The notes under the pieces are model-generated. The model saw nothing but the letters and a program-made list of their open reading frames with translations. It made no database searches and was not told the origin of the DNA. A program made the position numbers and the translations under genes. From Bacteroidales bacterium (GTDB taxonomy: Bacteria > Bacteroidota > Bacteroidia > Bacteroidales > F082): 64,000 bases of DNA. This document shows positions 42,718 to 52,191 of the stretch, one piece after another (position 1 is the first letter of the stretch; each line of letters starts with the position of its first letter). The stretch covers positions 62,001 through 126,000 of the forward strand of contig JAFTXI010000030.1 in assembly GCA_017461665.1 (NCBI GenBank). The letters run 5' to 3'.

Positions 42718-45700
42718 TTATTTTACAACTGTTATGCGTTCGATTGCTACGCCGTTTTCAGTTACTATGCGTACCATGTAAACACCACCTTCATATTGTG
42801 ACATGTTGATAACCTTGCTGTCAGCATTGACTACTTGGTCGTACAAGACTTGTCCCAATGCGTTGGTGATAACGATTCTTGAGATACCTTCAGCTGAGAT
42901 GTTCAAATCGCCTTGTGTTGGGTTTGGATAAACCATCATACCCTTGACGCCGTTTTCATCGATTGCTGTAACATCAACTACTACATAATTTTCATCGCTA
43001 CCGTATGCATTTGCAGGGTCTGATTCACATTCTTCACCGTTAGCTGCATAGACAGCAGTCATTTGATAGTAGTATGTGCCGTCTGCGAGGTCTTCATCGA
43101 CGTATGTCTTCGATGATGATTCGCCAATCTTTTCGAGGTTGTTCACTGATGTACCGCGATATACGTTATAGTGTGACAAGTTGCTTGTTGCTTTTGCAAC
43201 ACCTGAAGCTTTGACCTCGCCAACACCTGTTGTGTATTCGTAGTCTGTGATTGGTGTAAGTGATGATATTTCACCCTTGGCATTTGTTACGTAAGCACGC
43301 ATCATCCATGTGTTGTTCAAGCCATAGCCTGCCAAGTCTTCCCATACTACGCCGTCCATTGAGATCCAGCGTGAGTTAGGATCGCCCATATCAGCACAAA
43401 CTGCTGCTGGATAAGAAGCACCTTGACTTGTGCTGAATGCTACCCATACGTTCATTGTTGGGTCGATCGGCAATGCTGCTGTCAAGTCGAACTCAACGAA
43501 GTCGCCTGTACCTGTTACAGAGTAAGGTTGTGTGTGAATCAAGTCTTGTGGAGCTGAACTACCACCATAGTAAATGTTGATGTTACCTGATGATGCTGCA
43601 TAGTCGAACAATGCAACCTTTGTAATGCTTGTACCTTCGTAAGCTTCCAAACTTGCTGCAGGGAACATGATGCCCCAGTAGAATGATTCTGGACCACCGA
43701 TAGCGTCTTCATTAACACCGTTGTCGTAGTACAACCATTCACCAACAGGGTTAGGATTGTATGAGAGTTTCAGTGTTACGTCGTTGTCGATAGCTTCTGC
43801 ATACAAGTCTTTTGGAGCTTCGCAGTCGAGGTTGAATTCAGCATCAGCGCACTTAGCTCTTGACATAGCGTAGTAAGTATAATCTAATTCGCCGCCATAA
43901 ACAACTTTCACGCAGTATTCGTCACCTATTTGACCATCTTTGTCTGTGTATGATTCGCCAGCGATAGGTTTGCTGCTTACGAGTTCACCGTTCTTGTACA
44001 TCATAACGCCGAGGATTTCAGCTATAGGTTCGACAGCTTCATTTTCATTTTCAACTTCTTCGAAGTATCCGCGGATCATCCATGTTGCATCTATGCCTGC
44101 GCCTGTCAATACGTCGAACCAGCCGTTACCATCTAAGTAGATCCAACGTCCGTCAGCATCGCCTGTGTTTGCGCATTCTGCTGCTGGATAGTTGGTACCA
44201 TCGTTGGTGTTGAAGATAATCCAAACGTTTTGACCTTCTGGGTCGATAGCTTCTGTCAATTCTATTTCAACGAAGTCTTCAATGCCTGTGAATGAATAGG
44301 CTTGGTTGAGCACAGATGCGCCTGGTTCGTTGTCACCGCCTAAACAGATGTCGAAAGTACCGCTTGTAGCGACTCTGTCGAAAGCAGCTATCTTAGTTAA
44401 TGAGCCGAGGTCTTCGATGTCAGCAGCACGGAGTTTGATACCCCAGCTGAATGATTGTGGACCACCGATACCATCAATGTAGTTACCATCATCGTAGTAT
44501 GCCCATGTACCTTCTTTAGTATCTCTTGCCTTATCTGTAGCGCCATCGATGTAAGCAGCATCGTCAACTAACAAGATGAATTGGTCATAGCAGTTGAAGT
44601 GACGGATAGCCACCCATACATTCTGACCTGCGTATTCGCTTAAGTCAACTGAATATTGTACCCATGCTGTTTGTGAGCCTTTAGCACCTCTCTTACCCGA
44701 TTTAGAAGCTGTATCGTTCTTTGAACCTATTGTCCATTCAGCTACTGTTGTGAAGTCGTCGGCAGAAGTGTTACCGGCTGTTGAGACTGCTACTCCGAAG
44801 TGTTCTGCCGAATATTCACTATCTTGTGAACATGCCCAGAATGTGAAGCGTGAGCCATCTGTTACATTGAATTGTTGTGGTGATACGAGATAGTCATCAA
44901 CTTGAATTGGTGACCATGTCAAGTTACAATATGACTCGCTCATCATATGGCCTGCGCCTGAGTGAGGTTCAGCTGCGCCTGTTGAGTGGTTAGCTGCTTC
45001 TGTTGAGTGATACCAGATGTGTTCGTCACCGTTAGCGTTGATTGTTGTCCAGCCTTCGATGTCGTTGTCGAAGCTCCATGTGATACCTTCGCCGCCTTCA
45101 GTACCGCTGCCACCTGATACGATTTCAACATCGTCGATGTCGAGATAGAATTGGTCTGTACAGTTGAAGTGACGGATAGCGATATAAACTTCTTGACCTG
45201 CGTAAGCGCTTAAGTCAGCTTCATATCTTGTCCATGTCGATTGACGTAATCCTCTTTCACCATGTCTGTCACCCTTAGCACCGATTGTCCATTCAGCTAT
45301 TGTTGTGAAGTCGTCAGCTGATGTATTGACACCTGTTGAGACAGCTACGCCGAAGTGTTCGTAAGGATAGCCTTCGTCTTGAGCGCAAGCGAAGAATGAA
45401 ATCTTAGAACCTTCTGTGATAGGATATTTCTGTGCTGTTGCGAGATAGTTGTCTGGATTGAGAGCACCTACATAATTGATGTATGATTGTGACAATGCGA
45501 AGTGATCGCTACCACCGTGGCCGCTACCTGGTTCTAATACTTCAGAAGAGCTAAGCCATGAGTAACCATCACCATCGCCATCAACTGTTACCCAGCCGTT
45601 GAGAGTACCATCGTCGAAGTCGAATTTAACTGATGTTTCATCTGGTATTATTTCTTCTTTAGGCAATGTCCATGAAACAACGACTTCTTCATTCAAATAT

Positions 45701-48700
45701 TCAGCTGCGAGTTCACTTACAGGAGCAAAGTTGTCTTCCGAAGCCTTAACCCATGTATATGACATTTCTTCACTGTCGCCCATTGTGTATGTTGCAATGA
45801 CTGTTGTTGTGTATTCAACGCTGTCCATTAAGTTTTCATGTTGATAGTAAGGAACTACAACAGAATCGTCTTCGACAACGCCGTCCAACAATACTTGATA
45901 TTTAATCAATGCTCTGTTGTCTTTGCTTGCATTAACCAAAGCTACATTGTCAATATCCAAATAGAACATGTCTGAGCAGTTAAAGTGACGGATAGCGATA
46001 TAGACTTCCTCACCTGCGTATTCTGAGAGGTCGATAGTCTTTTGTTGCCATGCCGATTGTTTTTCACCGCTGCGTGTTCCGCTCTTGCTTCCTAATGTTT
46101 CTTCCCAGATTGTTGTGAAGTCAGCTGCAGAAGTATTGCCTGTTGTTGAGATGGCTACACCGTAGTGTTCAGCTGCCCAGTTCTCATCTTGAGCACATAC
46201 GTAGAATGTTAATTGTGATGAACCACCGATAGCATATTTATCAGCTGTAACCATGTAATTGTCTGGATAGAGAGGACCTGTGTAATTATCGTATGATTGT
46301 GAGTAAGCAAATGCCAAGCTGTTGTCGTAGCCAGGGCTTGTGACGAAGTTCATTGAGTTGTTCCAGTTAAAGCCGTCGCCGTCAGCGTCGATTGTTACGA
46401 AACCGTTCAATGTGCCATCTTCAAAGTCGAAGAAGAACTCATCGCCAGAGCCGATGCCTTTGCCTTTCCACATTGCCCAACCTGTTGGTGATACGTAGAG
46501 GTCTTCAACAGAAGCGAGTATCTCTGTGAGGAATGCGTTGAACTCTGATGCTTCCCAGATTTCAACTACTTCAGCTTCAACGCTTGTGAAGTATCCATCT
46601 TTAGAGATTGTGAGTTCGTAAGTACCTTTACGGAAGTCTTCAATTGTAACAACACCTGTGTCGTCTAAAGAAACTGCTACATCCATACCTTCTTCAACCA
46701 AGTTTATGAAGTTTACTTTTGTACCTTTCACAGGATCACCGTTGTCTGTTACAGCAGAAACAGTAACTGTAGTTGTCATGTTTTTGTCGATAGGTTTAGA
46801 CCATGTGATTTCTGATTCAGGAACTTCAGCTGAGACAACGACATCGTCGATAGCCAAATAGTGTCCCCATCTATCAACATTAACGAAAGCAATGTAACCT
46901 GTCTTACCTGATACTGCACTCAAATCAATTGTGATGTTTTCCCATTTGTTCCATTCATTGAATGCTGTACCTGATGTCCATAATGTTGTCCAAGGACCAT
47001 CGATTGATTCTGAGAATCTAACGTCTAAGATACAAGGGTCTGCGCCCCATGTACGGTTAGAATAGCTCATTGTCAACACTGAGTTAGGTTTGATGCTCAT
47101 TGAAGGAGAAATGAGATAGTATTCTCCATAGTATGCAATACCATTACTGATTGCATAGTATGATCCTTGTGGTGCTGTAACAACAGAGCCTACATAACCG
47201 AAGTCAACATTGCTATCTACTCTCCATTGTCCGTTAGCATTGGTCCAACCTTCTGGCATTGCACCACCTTCGAAGTCTTCTTTGAAGATTATATCCATTC
47301 CGCGGTTGCCTTCATAGACTGCAGAAGCACCCCATTGATAAACACCGGCTTCGTCTGTTGCCCATGCGCTATCGAAGTATGTTGTGTCGTTTGTCTTTTC
47401 AAACAATTGCTCAACAACATTGGTATGGATATTTCTCTTATAGATGTTGTATGAAGCGAAAGCACGTGTGCCGGCGTTCATAGTTTCTGTTTCACCTGCT
47501 ACTGAACCTACGTATCTTGGTGTTGCGTTAGCGTTGGCGACAAATTCGCCTGTTGATGCGCCACCTTCAAACTTAGGAGCCTTGCTTGATGTTGTGAATA
47601 CTGCTGTTTGACCTTTAGCGTTTGTCAAGTGAGCTGCTACCATCCAAGTGTATGCAACGCCGAATTCAGGTGAGTGACCCCATTCAACGCCGTCCAATGA
47701 CAACCAGTCGCTGTTAACATCACCAGTGTGAGCGCAACCTGCTGCTGGATAGTTCAATTCGTCGCAATAGAAGATAACCCAAATTGGTTGAGTACCGTCA
47801 ACTGTTACTGGCGTTTCGAGTTCTATTTCAACGTAGTCGTTGCAACCTGTGAAGGTGAAAGATGTTGTTGAGACCAATGTTTCAGGAGCTGTTGTGCCAC
47901 CGAGATAAACATTAGCTGTTGCGTTAGCTGAACCTGATACGCCTGAGTCAGGTGCATCGAATACTGAAAGTTTGTTGATTGTGTATCCAGCATATTCGCT
48001 TGCGTACGGGAATGTTGCGCCCCAATAGACAGGACTTGGCGCACCAGTACCAATACATGTAGCAAACATGCCATCGTCGTATGTGATCCAACCGCCTGTG
48101 AAAGGTTCAGGTTCTTGATACAATATTACGTTATCTACAAAATATGCGTCCAAGCCTTCATCGTATGAACCGTCTTTTGCATATTCCCAACGATATGTAT
48201 GAACACCTTCTGATACGCGGAATTTCTTATAACTCCAATCTGTCTCGCTTGAAACGCTTGCCATGATAGTACCGTCGATATAGAAGTAACCGAAGTCCCA
48301 ACCATATTCTGAAGATACTTTATGATAGAAACTCATGATTGCGTCGTAAGGAGCATCAACTGTGATTTCTATTGCTGAAACACCGCTATTGACACCTTCG
48401 CATGTTGACTTCATGGCATAGCTGCCTTCGTAGGCGTTTTCTGTGATAGCCCATGGATATGAACTAACTTCGTTGTTCCATTCGTTGACTGAGAAGTCGC
48501 CGGTTTCAAAATCGTCGCCTGCATTGCCGTAGCGTTGCATACCCCATGCTACTTCAACGCCAAATGGATCTTCGCCTTCTCTTGACTCGACAGGTTCTAA
48601 TGCCCATGTCTCGATTGTACCATTGCTACCATCGCAATCGCCGAAGATATACATTAAAGCATCTACCCATTCAACTTTAAAATATTTGCTGTTGTCGGTA

Positions 48701-51700
48701 TTCTTTATGTAGAATGTGTCATTACCGGCATCAACCATTTCTAAAGCTGTCTTGTCGTTTGTGCTGTAAGCGTCAACGTTCCATGACCAGCATTTAATGT
48801 AGTTACCATTTGCTGAAAGAAGATAAACTTGAGTACCGTTTTCTTCCAATGTGAAGAGTTGTGAATTATCTTCTGTATAGTCAGCTACACCAACACCGCC
48901 AACAGGACCATCAGGGTGAGATTGGGTATCGAATACAGTGATATATTTGTTTGTTGCAACAGATTTGATACGATATTGCGTAACTTCTGGTTGATCTGGA
49001 TCTTCAGGATCTTCAGGATCTTCTGGGTCTGGTTGATCTGGATCTTCTGGTTGCTCTGGATTAGGATCTGTACCAACTACTTTAGCTGTGATATATTTAA
49101 CAGGATTATAAACCTCGAACATAGAGAAGTTTACTACTGAATTAACATCGTAAGCCGATTTGAAAGAAACTTCCGTATCTTGATAGAATACTACCGATGC
49201 TGTAGCAATATAGTCACCGGCGAGTATCTCACCTGAGTAAGCGCCATTTTCATCAGCTTGGAATGTATAAGAAGCTGGGTTACCAAGTTCGTCGGTACCG
49301 ACCAATGAGACAGTACCGTTTCCAATTGGAGTAACGCCGTCTTGTTCATAGAAGTTACCTGAGATAGAACTCATACCTGTTACATAAACGAAAGCTGGGC
49401 TGCTATATGCAGATTCTCCTTCGTCATAAACAGCTGTCACTGTGATATAGTGGCTGTTCATATTGTAAGGAAGGTTTTCAAGAGTGTATGATGTACCAAC
49501 AATAGGTTCGTCGTTGTGTTTTTCACCGTTCACATAGACATTGTAACCTATCATGGCGCGGTCTTGAACAGCTTTCCATGTAAGAACTGTTGATTCACCT
49601 TCGTAAAGGTTAGCATTCTCTACGGCTAAGTCTGTCGGAACATTGAATGTTGTTGTGAATACCCATACGTCGCCGTATGTTGTACCACTGCTGTTACGTG
49701 TGTTAACTTGCCAGAAATAGTTCTTGTTGTGATATAAGTCTCTGATGACGTGTTCTATTTCCAAATTGTTTGTCCAATCTACATAAACATCTTGTGGAGG
49801 ATATGTTGTTCCAAAAAGAAGTTGATATTCGATTGTGTAGTCACCGAATGTCCATGATAATGATGGATCTGTGACGTTCTTTTGTCCGTTGTAAGGTGTT
49901 GGATAAGATGGTTTTTCAGGAGCAGGAATTGTTTGAGCGTTAACATTGACTGTGAAGTCTGATGTTGAAGAAGCTGCAATGTAATAAACGCCTGCTGGGA
50001 CTGTCATGTTTGCAATGCTGTTAGATCTCTTTGAAGCATATTTCGACAATTTGATGTCGTCAACTAAAAGGAGATATTGACCTGAACAATTGAAGTGACG
50101 GATAGCGATATATACTTCTTGACCAGCATATTCTCCGAGAGCTACTGTTATCTTCTTCCAGTCTGCCAAGCCGTTTTCTTCATCGCGAGTACGTTCGCCT
50201 CTACCTGCTTCGCCGAATGTTTCTTCCCAGATTGTTGTGAAGTTTTCACCGTCTGTTGAAACAGCTACTCCGTAGTGTTCGCCTTGGAACAATGCTGCTG
50301 TTGAAGCCCAGAATGTCAATTCTGATTCAGGGTGGATAGCATATTTGTCAACAGTTGCGAGATAGTTATCTGGGTTCAAGTTCATGTAGGCGTATGATTG
50401 AGATACAGCGCTGAAATAGCTGTCGTGAGCATAGCCCCAACCACCGAGGAGGTAGTATGATGTTTCCCATTCATAACCGTCGCCGTCAGCATCGATGCTT
50501 CTCCAACCGTTCAATGAAACGTTTTCAAAGTCGTAGTAGAAGCTTGTTGCTGCTGGTATTGGTGCATAACCTACCTCAGGACCGTTGTAGTTGTTAGCTT
50601 CCATAGGACCGCCTTCACCTTCGAAACCTTCTCTGTAAAGTGCAATCTTAGCGTCGTCGCCTGTTACATCTGCCGAAAGAACGATGTCATTGTTGAAGTT
50701 CATTTTGTAAACAACGTCTTTTCCGTCTTCACCGTCGCCTGGCAACAAATAGTTGTCATAAATATTTTCCAAGTTAGGAGTTGTACTGAAAGGATAGTTA
50801 TTTATGGTGCTTGCTGTTTCCCAAACGTCGTTAGTGCTTGGGGAATAAGCAAAAGCTGTCATGTCGATGAGTTCAATAGATCTTTCTTCGCCGTATGAGA
50901 TGGCAAGTTGACCTTCGACTTCACCATCACCCATTGAGTGATCGATGCCGAATGACAAGGGCTCTTGTCTTGTTACCAAAGTAGGCATTTCCATTTCTGG
51001 AAGTTTGAAGTATGAGTTTGTTGTTTCTACAGCAGCAACATTTAAGTTGTTACCCCTTGTTCCTACTGTAACTGCAAAAGGACGCATCCATGCTCCGTTA
51101 GGACGTGCGCCGAGATTAAGTTCTTCAGGTTTTACTGTCAAAGGTTTAAATTCGCCTTGGATAGTAATGCCAAACATTACTTGGTTTTTACGACCGTTAC
51201 CTGTTGACCAGTTGATTTCATAACTTCCGTAAACACCAGGATTTGTTGGATTGAAAGAGTAAGAATCTCTGAAAGCGTAAAGAGCTCTCTTTTCTACACC
51301 GGAGTCGTAGGTGTAGAAGTTAGCTGTGCTTACGTAACTTCCTGTGTTGTCGCAAACACAAACCAAGAGGTTTTCACCAGTGTACTCAAATGGAGTTTGA
51401 AACTCAAGTTTCATCCATTCACCTGGAACACCTGGGTAAGTAACAGTACCTGAGAATACTAAGTTCTCCAATGGCACCGATGCCCAATCAGTGTAACCTA
51501 TGAATGCATCCTTGCTTGTGTTAAGCAAATAGACAGAAAGGTTACGAGTTTTTACTGCTGAATCATATTGCTTGAATGCAATAGATGTGATTGAGCCTAC
51601 CATACCTTGCATCTCGGCAGCAGTGTATATCTGCTGTGAAATAGAGTAATTGTAGTACTCATACGCTGGTACATTAGCACTGCCGGTTGTTCCTTCCGCT

Positions 51701-51789
51701 CCAATAGCTAATTCTACCATCGTTTGTGCATTAATTTGGCTGAATAGTCCAAATAAGCACATTACCGAAAATAGGAAAAATCGTTTCAT
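42718..51789 (-). CDS. Giant modular T9SS adhesin (3023 residues)
   Basis: Predicted surface protein with a signal peptide (residues 1-21, ending INAQ) and an N-terminal beta-sandwich (YEYYNYSISQQIYTAAEM, about 22-215). At least four copies follow of a cleaved-adhesin/MAM-like module, at about 415-581, 1781-1951, 2050-2223 and 2233-2413. Each has DGDGYxW, an SQSY element, EHYGVAVS and EVYIAIRHFNC. Fn3 modules, a lectin-like beta-trefoil (about 933-1081) and an acidic Pro/Glu/Asp linker lie between. At least three YYDDG-type modules follow, then a type A T9SS tail (MVYPNPTQGDLNI ... ERITVVK). Related modules occur in gingipains and hemagglutinins, where they bind host proteins; here this is inference. 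Confidence 0.85.
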   Translation of the reverse strand: MKRFFLFSVMCLFGLFSQINAQTMVELAIGAEGTTGSANVPAYEYYNYSISQQIYTAAEMQGMVGSITSIAFKQYDSAVKTRNLSVYLLNTSKDAFIGYTDWASVPLENLVFSGTVTYPGVPGEWMKLEFQTPFEYTGENLLVCVCDNTGSYVSTANFYTYDSGVEKRALYAFRDSYSFNPTNPGVYGSYEINWSTGNGRKNQVMFGITIQGEFKPLTVKPEELNLGARPNGAWMRPFAVTVGTRGNNLNVAAVETTNSYFKLPEMEMPTLVTRQEPLSFGIDHSMGDGEVEGQLAISYGEERSIELIDMTAFAYSPSTNDVWETASTINNYPFSTTPNLENIYDNYLLPGDGEDGKDVVYKMNFNNDIVLSADVTGDDAKIALYREGFEGEGGPMEANNYNGPEVGYAPIPAATSFYYDFENVSLNGWRSIDADGDGYEWETSYYLLGGWGYAHDSYFSAVSQSYAYMNLNPDNYLATVDKYAIHPESELTFWASTAALFQGEHYGVAVSTDGENFTTIWEETFGEAGRGERTRDEENGLADWKKITVALGEYAGQEVYIAIRHFNCSGQYLLLVDDIKLSKYASKRSNSIANMTVPAGVYYIAASSTSDFTVNVNAQTIPAPEKPSYPTPYNGQKNVTDPSLSWTFGDYTIEYQLLFGTTYPPQDVYVDWTNNLEIEHVIRDLYHNKNYFWQVNTRNSSGTTYGDVWVFTTTFNVPTDLAVENANLYEGESTVLTWKAVQDRAMIGYNVYVNGEKHNDEPIVGTSYTLENLPYNMNSHYITVTAVYDEGESAYSSPAFVYVTGMSSISGNFYEQDGVTPIGNGTVSLVGTDELGNPASYTFQADENGAYSGEILAGDYIATASVVFYQDTEVSFKSAYDVNSVVNFSMFEVYNPVKYITAKVVGTDPNPEQPEDPDQPDPEDPEDPEDPDQPEVTQYRIKSVATNKYITVFDTQSHPDGPVGGVGVADYTEDNSQLFTLEENGTQVYLLSANGNYIKCWSWNVDAYSTNDKTALEMVDAGNDTFYIKNTDNSKYFKVEWVDALMYIFGDCDGSNGTIETWALEPVESREGEDPFGVEVAWGMQRYGNAGDDFETGDFSVNEWNNEVSSYPWAITENAYEGSYAMKSTCEGVNSGVSAIEITVDAPYDAIMSFYHKVSSEYGWDFGYFYIDGTIMASVSSETDWSYKKFRVSEGVHTYRWEYAKDGSYDEGLDAYFVDNVILYQEPEPFTGGWITYDDGMFATCIGTGAPSPVYWGATFPYASEYAGYTINKLSVFDAPDSGVSGSANATANVYLGGTTAPETLVSTTSFTFTGCNDYVEIELETPVTVDGTQPIWVIFYCDELNYPAAGCAHTGDVNSDWLSLDGVEWGHSPEFGVAYTWMVAAHLTNAKGQTAVFTTSSKAPKFEGGASTGEFVANANATPRYVGSVAGETETMNAGTRAFASYNIYKRNIHTNVVEQLFEKTNDTTYFDSAWATDEAGVYQWGASAVYEGNRGMDIIFKEDFEGGAMPEGWTNANGQWRVDSNVDFGYVGSVVTAPQGSYYAISNGIAYYGEYYLISPSMSIKPNSVLTMSYSNRTWGADPCILDVRFSESIDGPWTTLWTSGTAFNEWNKWENITIDLSAVSGKTGYIAFVNVDRWGHYLAIDDVVVSAEVPESEITWSKPIDKNMTTTVTVSAVTDNGDPVKGTKVNFINLVEEGMDVAVSLDDTGVVTIEDFRKGTYELTISKDGYFTSVEAEVVEIWEASEFNAFLTEILASVEDLYVSPTGWAMWKGKGIGSGDEFFFDFEDGTLNGFVTIDADGDGFNWNNSMNFVTSPGYDNSLAFAYSQSYDNYTGPLYPDNYMVTADKYAIGGSSQLTFYVCAQDENWAAEHYGVAISTTGNTSAADFTTIWEETLGSKSGTRSGEKQSAWQQKTIDLSEYAGEEVYIAIRHFNCSDMFYLDIDNVALVNASKDNRALIKYQVLLDGVVEDDSVVVPYYQHENLMDSVEYTTTVIATYTMGDSEEMSYTWVKASEDNFAPVSELAAEYLNEEVVVSWTLPKEEIIPDETSVKFDFDDGTLNGWVTVDGDGDGYSWLSSSEVLEPGSGHGGSDHFALSQSYINYVGALNPDNYLATAQKYPITEGSKISFFACAQDEGYPYEHFGVAVSTGVNTSADDFTTIAEWTIGAKGDRHGERGLRQSTWTRYEADLSAYAGQEVYIAIRHFNCTDQFYLDIDDVEIVSGGSGTEGGEGITWSFDNDIEGWTTINANGDEHIWYHSTEAANHSTGAAEPHSGAGHMMSESYCNLTWSPIQVDDYLVSPQQFNVTDGSRFTFWACSQDSEYSAEHFGVAVSTAGNTSADDFTTVAEWTIGSKNDTASKSGKRGAKGSQTAWVQYSVDLSEYAGQNVWVAIRHFNCYDQFILLVDDAAYIDGATDKARDTKEGTWAYYDDGNYIDGIGGPQSFSWGIKLRAADIEDLGSLTKIAAFDRVATSGTFDICLGGDNEPGASVLNQAYSFTGIEDFVEIELTEAIDPEGQNVWIIFNTNDGTNYPAAECANTGDADGRWIYLDGNGWFDVLTGAGIDATWMIRGYFEEVENENEAVEPIAEILGVMMYKNGELVSSKPIAGESYTDKDGQIGDEYCVKVVYGGELDYTYYAMSRAKCADAEFNLDCEAPKDLYAEAIDNDVTLKLSYNPNPVGEWLYYDNGVNEDAIGGPESFYWGIMFPAASLEAYEGTSITKVALFDYAASSGNINIYYGGSSAPQDLIHTQPYSVTGTGDFVEFDLTAALPIDPTMNVWVAFSTSQGASYPAAVCADMGDPNSRWISMDGVVWEDLAGYGLNNTWMMRAYVTNAKGEISSLTPITDYEYTTGVGEVKASGVAKATSNLSHYNVYRGTSVNNLEKIGESSSKTYVDEDLADGTYYYQMTAVYAANGEECESDPANAYGSDENYVVVDVTAIDENGVKGMMVYPNPTQGDLNISAEGISRIVITNALGQVLYDQVVNADSKVINMSQYEGGVYMVRIVTENGVAIERITVVK
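48990..49075 (-). repeat. Short tandem repeat encoding a Pro/Asp/Glu linker
   Basis: GATCTTCAG/GATCTTCTG-type 9-base words repeat in frame and encode PEDPEDPEDPDQP in the giant adhesin. Unit length is a multiple of three, so copy changes would alter linker length but not the frame. Confidence 0.7.
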
Positions 51790-51938
51790 AATAGTACGAA
51801 ATTTGTTAATAATAATGTTTTGTAAAAAAATGGTAATTCCTTTATTTTATTGATATTTACATCAATTTCGTCCCGGTATAGACTTTATGTGAAAGAACTT
51901 CAATGTTATAATTGTTTCATGTTACGATTTTAGTCTGG

Positions 51939-51968
51939 CAAATATATAAATAAAAAATCTTATTGCAA
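51939..51968 (-). promoter_or_regulatory. Promoter of the giant adhesin
   Basis: On the reverse strand TATATTTG (51946-51939) lies 19 bases after a TTG (51968-51966), the ideal spacing for the Bacteroidetes -33/-7 promoter. The leader would be about 143 bases long. Confidence 0.7.
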
Positions 51969-52073
51969 TACTTTTTTTGAACATTTTTTTCAATAATAGA
52001 AGTAAATATTGTATAACGAGAACTATTGTAATTGATATAATAAATAAGTTAAAAAATCTTCTGTTCTTACATC

Positions 52074-52101
52074 TTTGCTATTGGACTTTTTCCTATCTTT
52101 G
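52074..52101 (+). promoter_or_regulatory. Promoter of the 1769-residue adhesin
   Basis: TTTG (52074-52077) and TATCTTTG (52094-52101) with a 16-base spacer. The leader to the ATG at 52192 is about 85 bases. The divergent gap 51790-52191 holds only these two promoters and AT-rich DNA. Confidence 0.6.
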
Positions 52102-52191
52102 TACCCTCTTTTTTTTACCTGATATATTAAGGTGACATCTGACAATGGAATTGTACAATTTTTATAATTATTAACTAAATTTTTTTTTACA

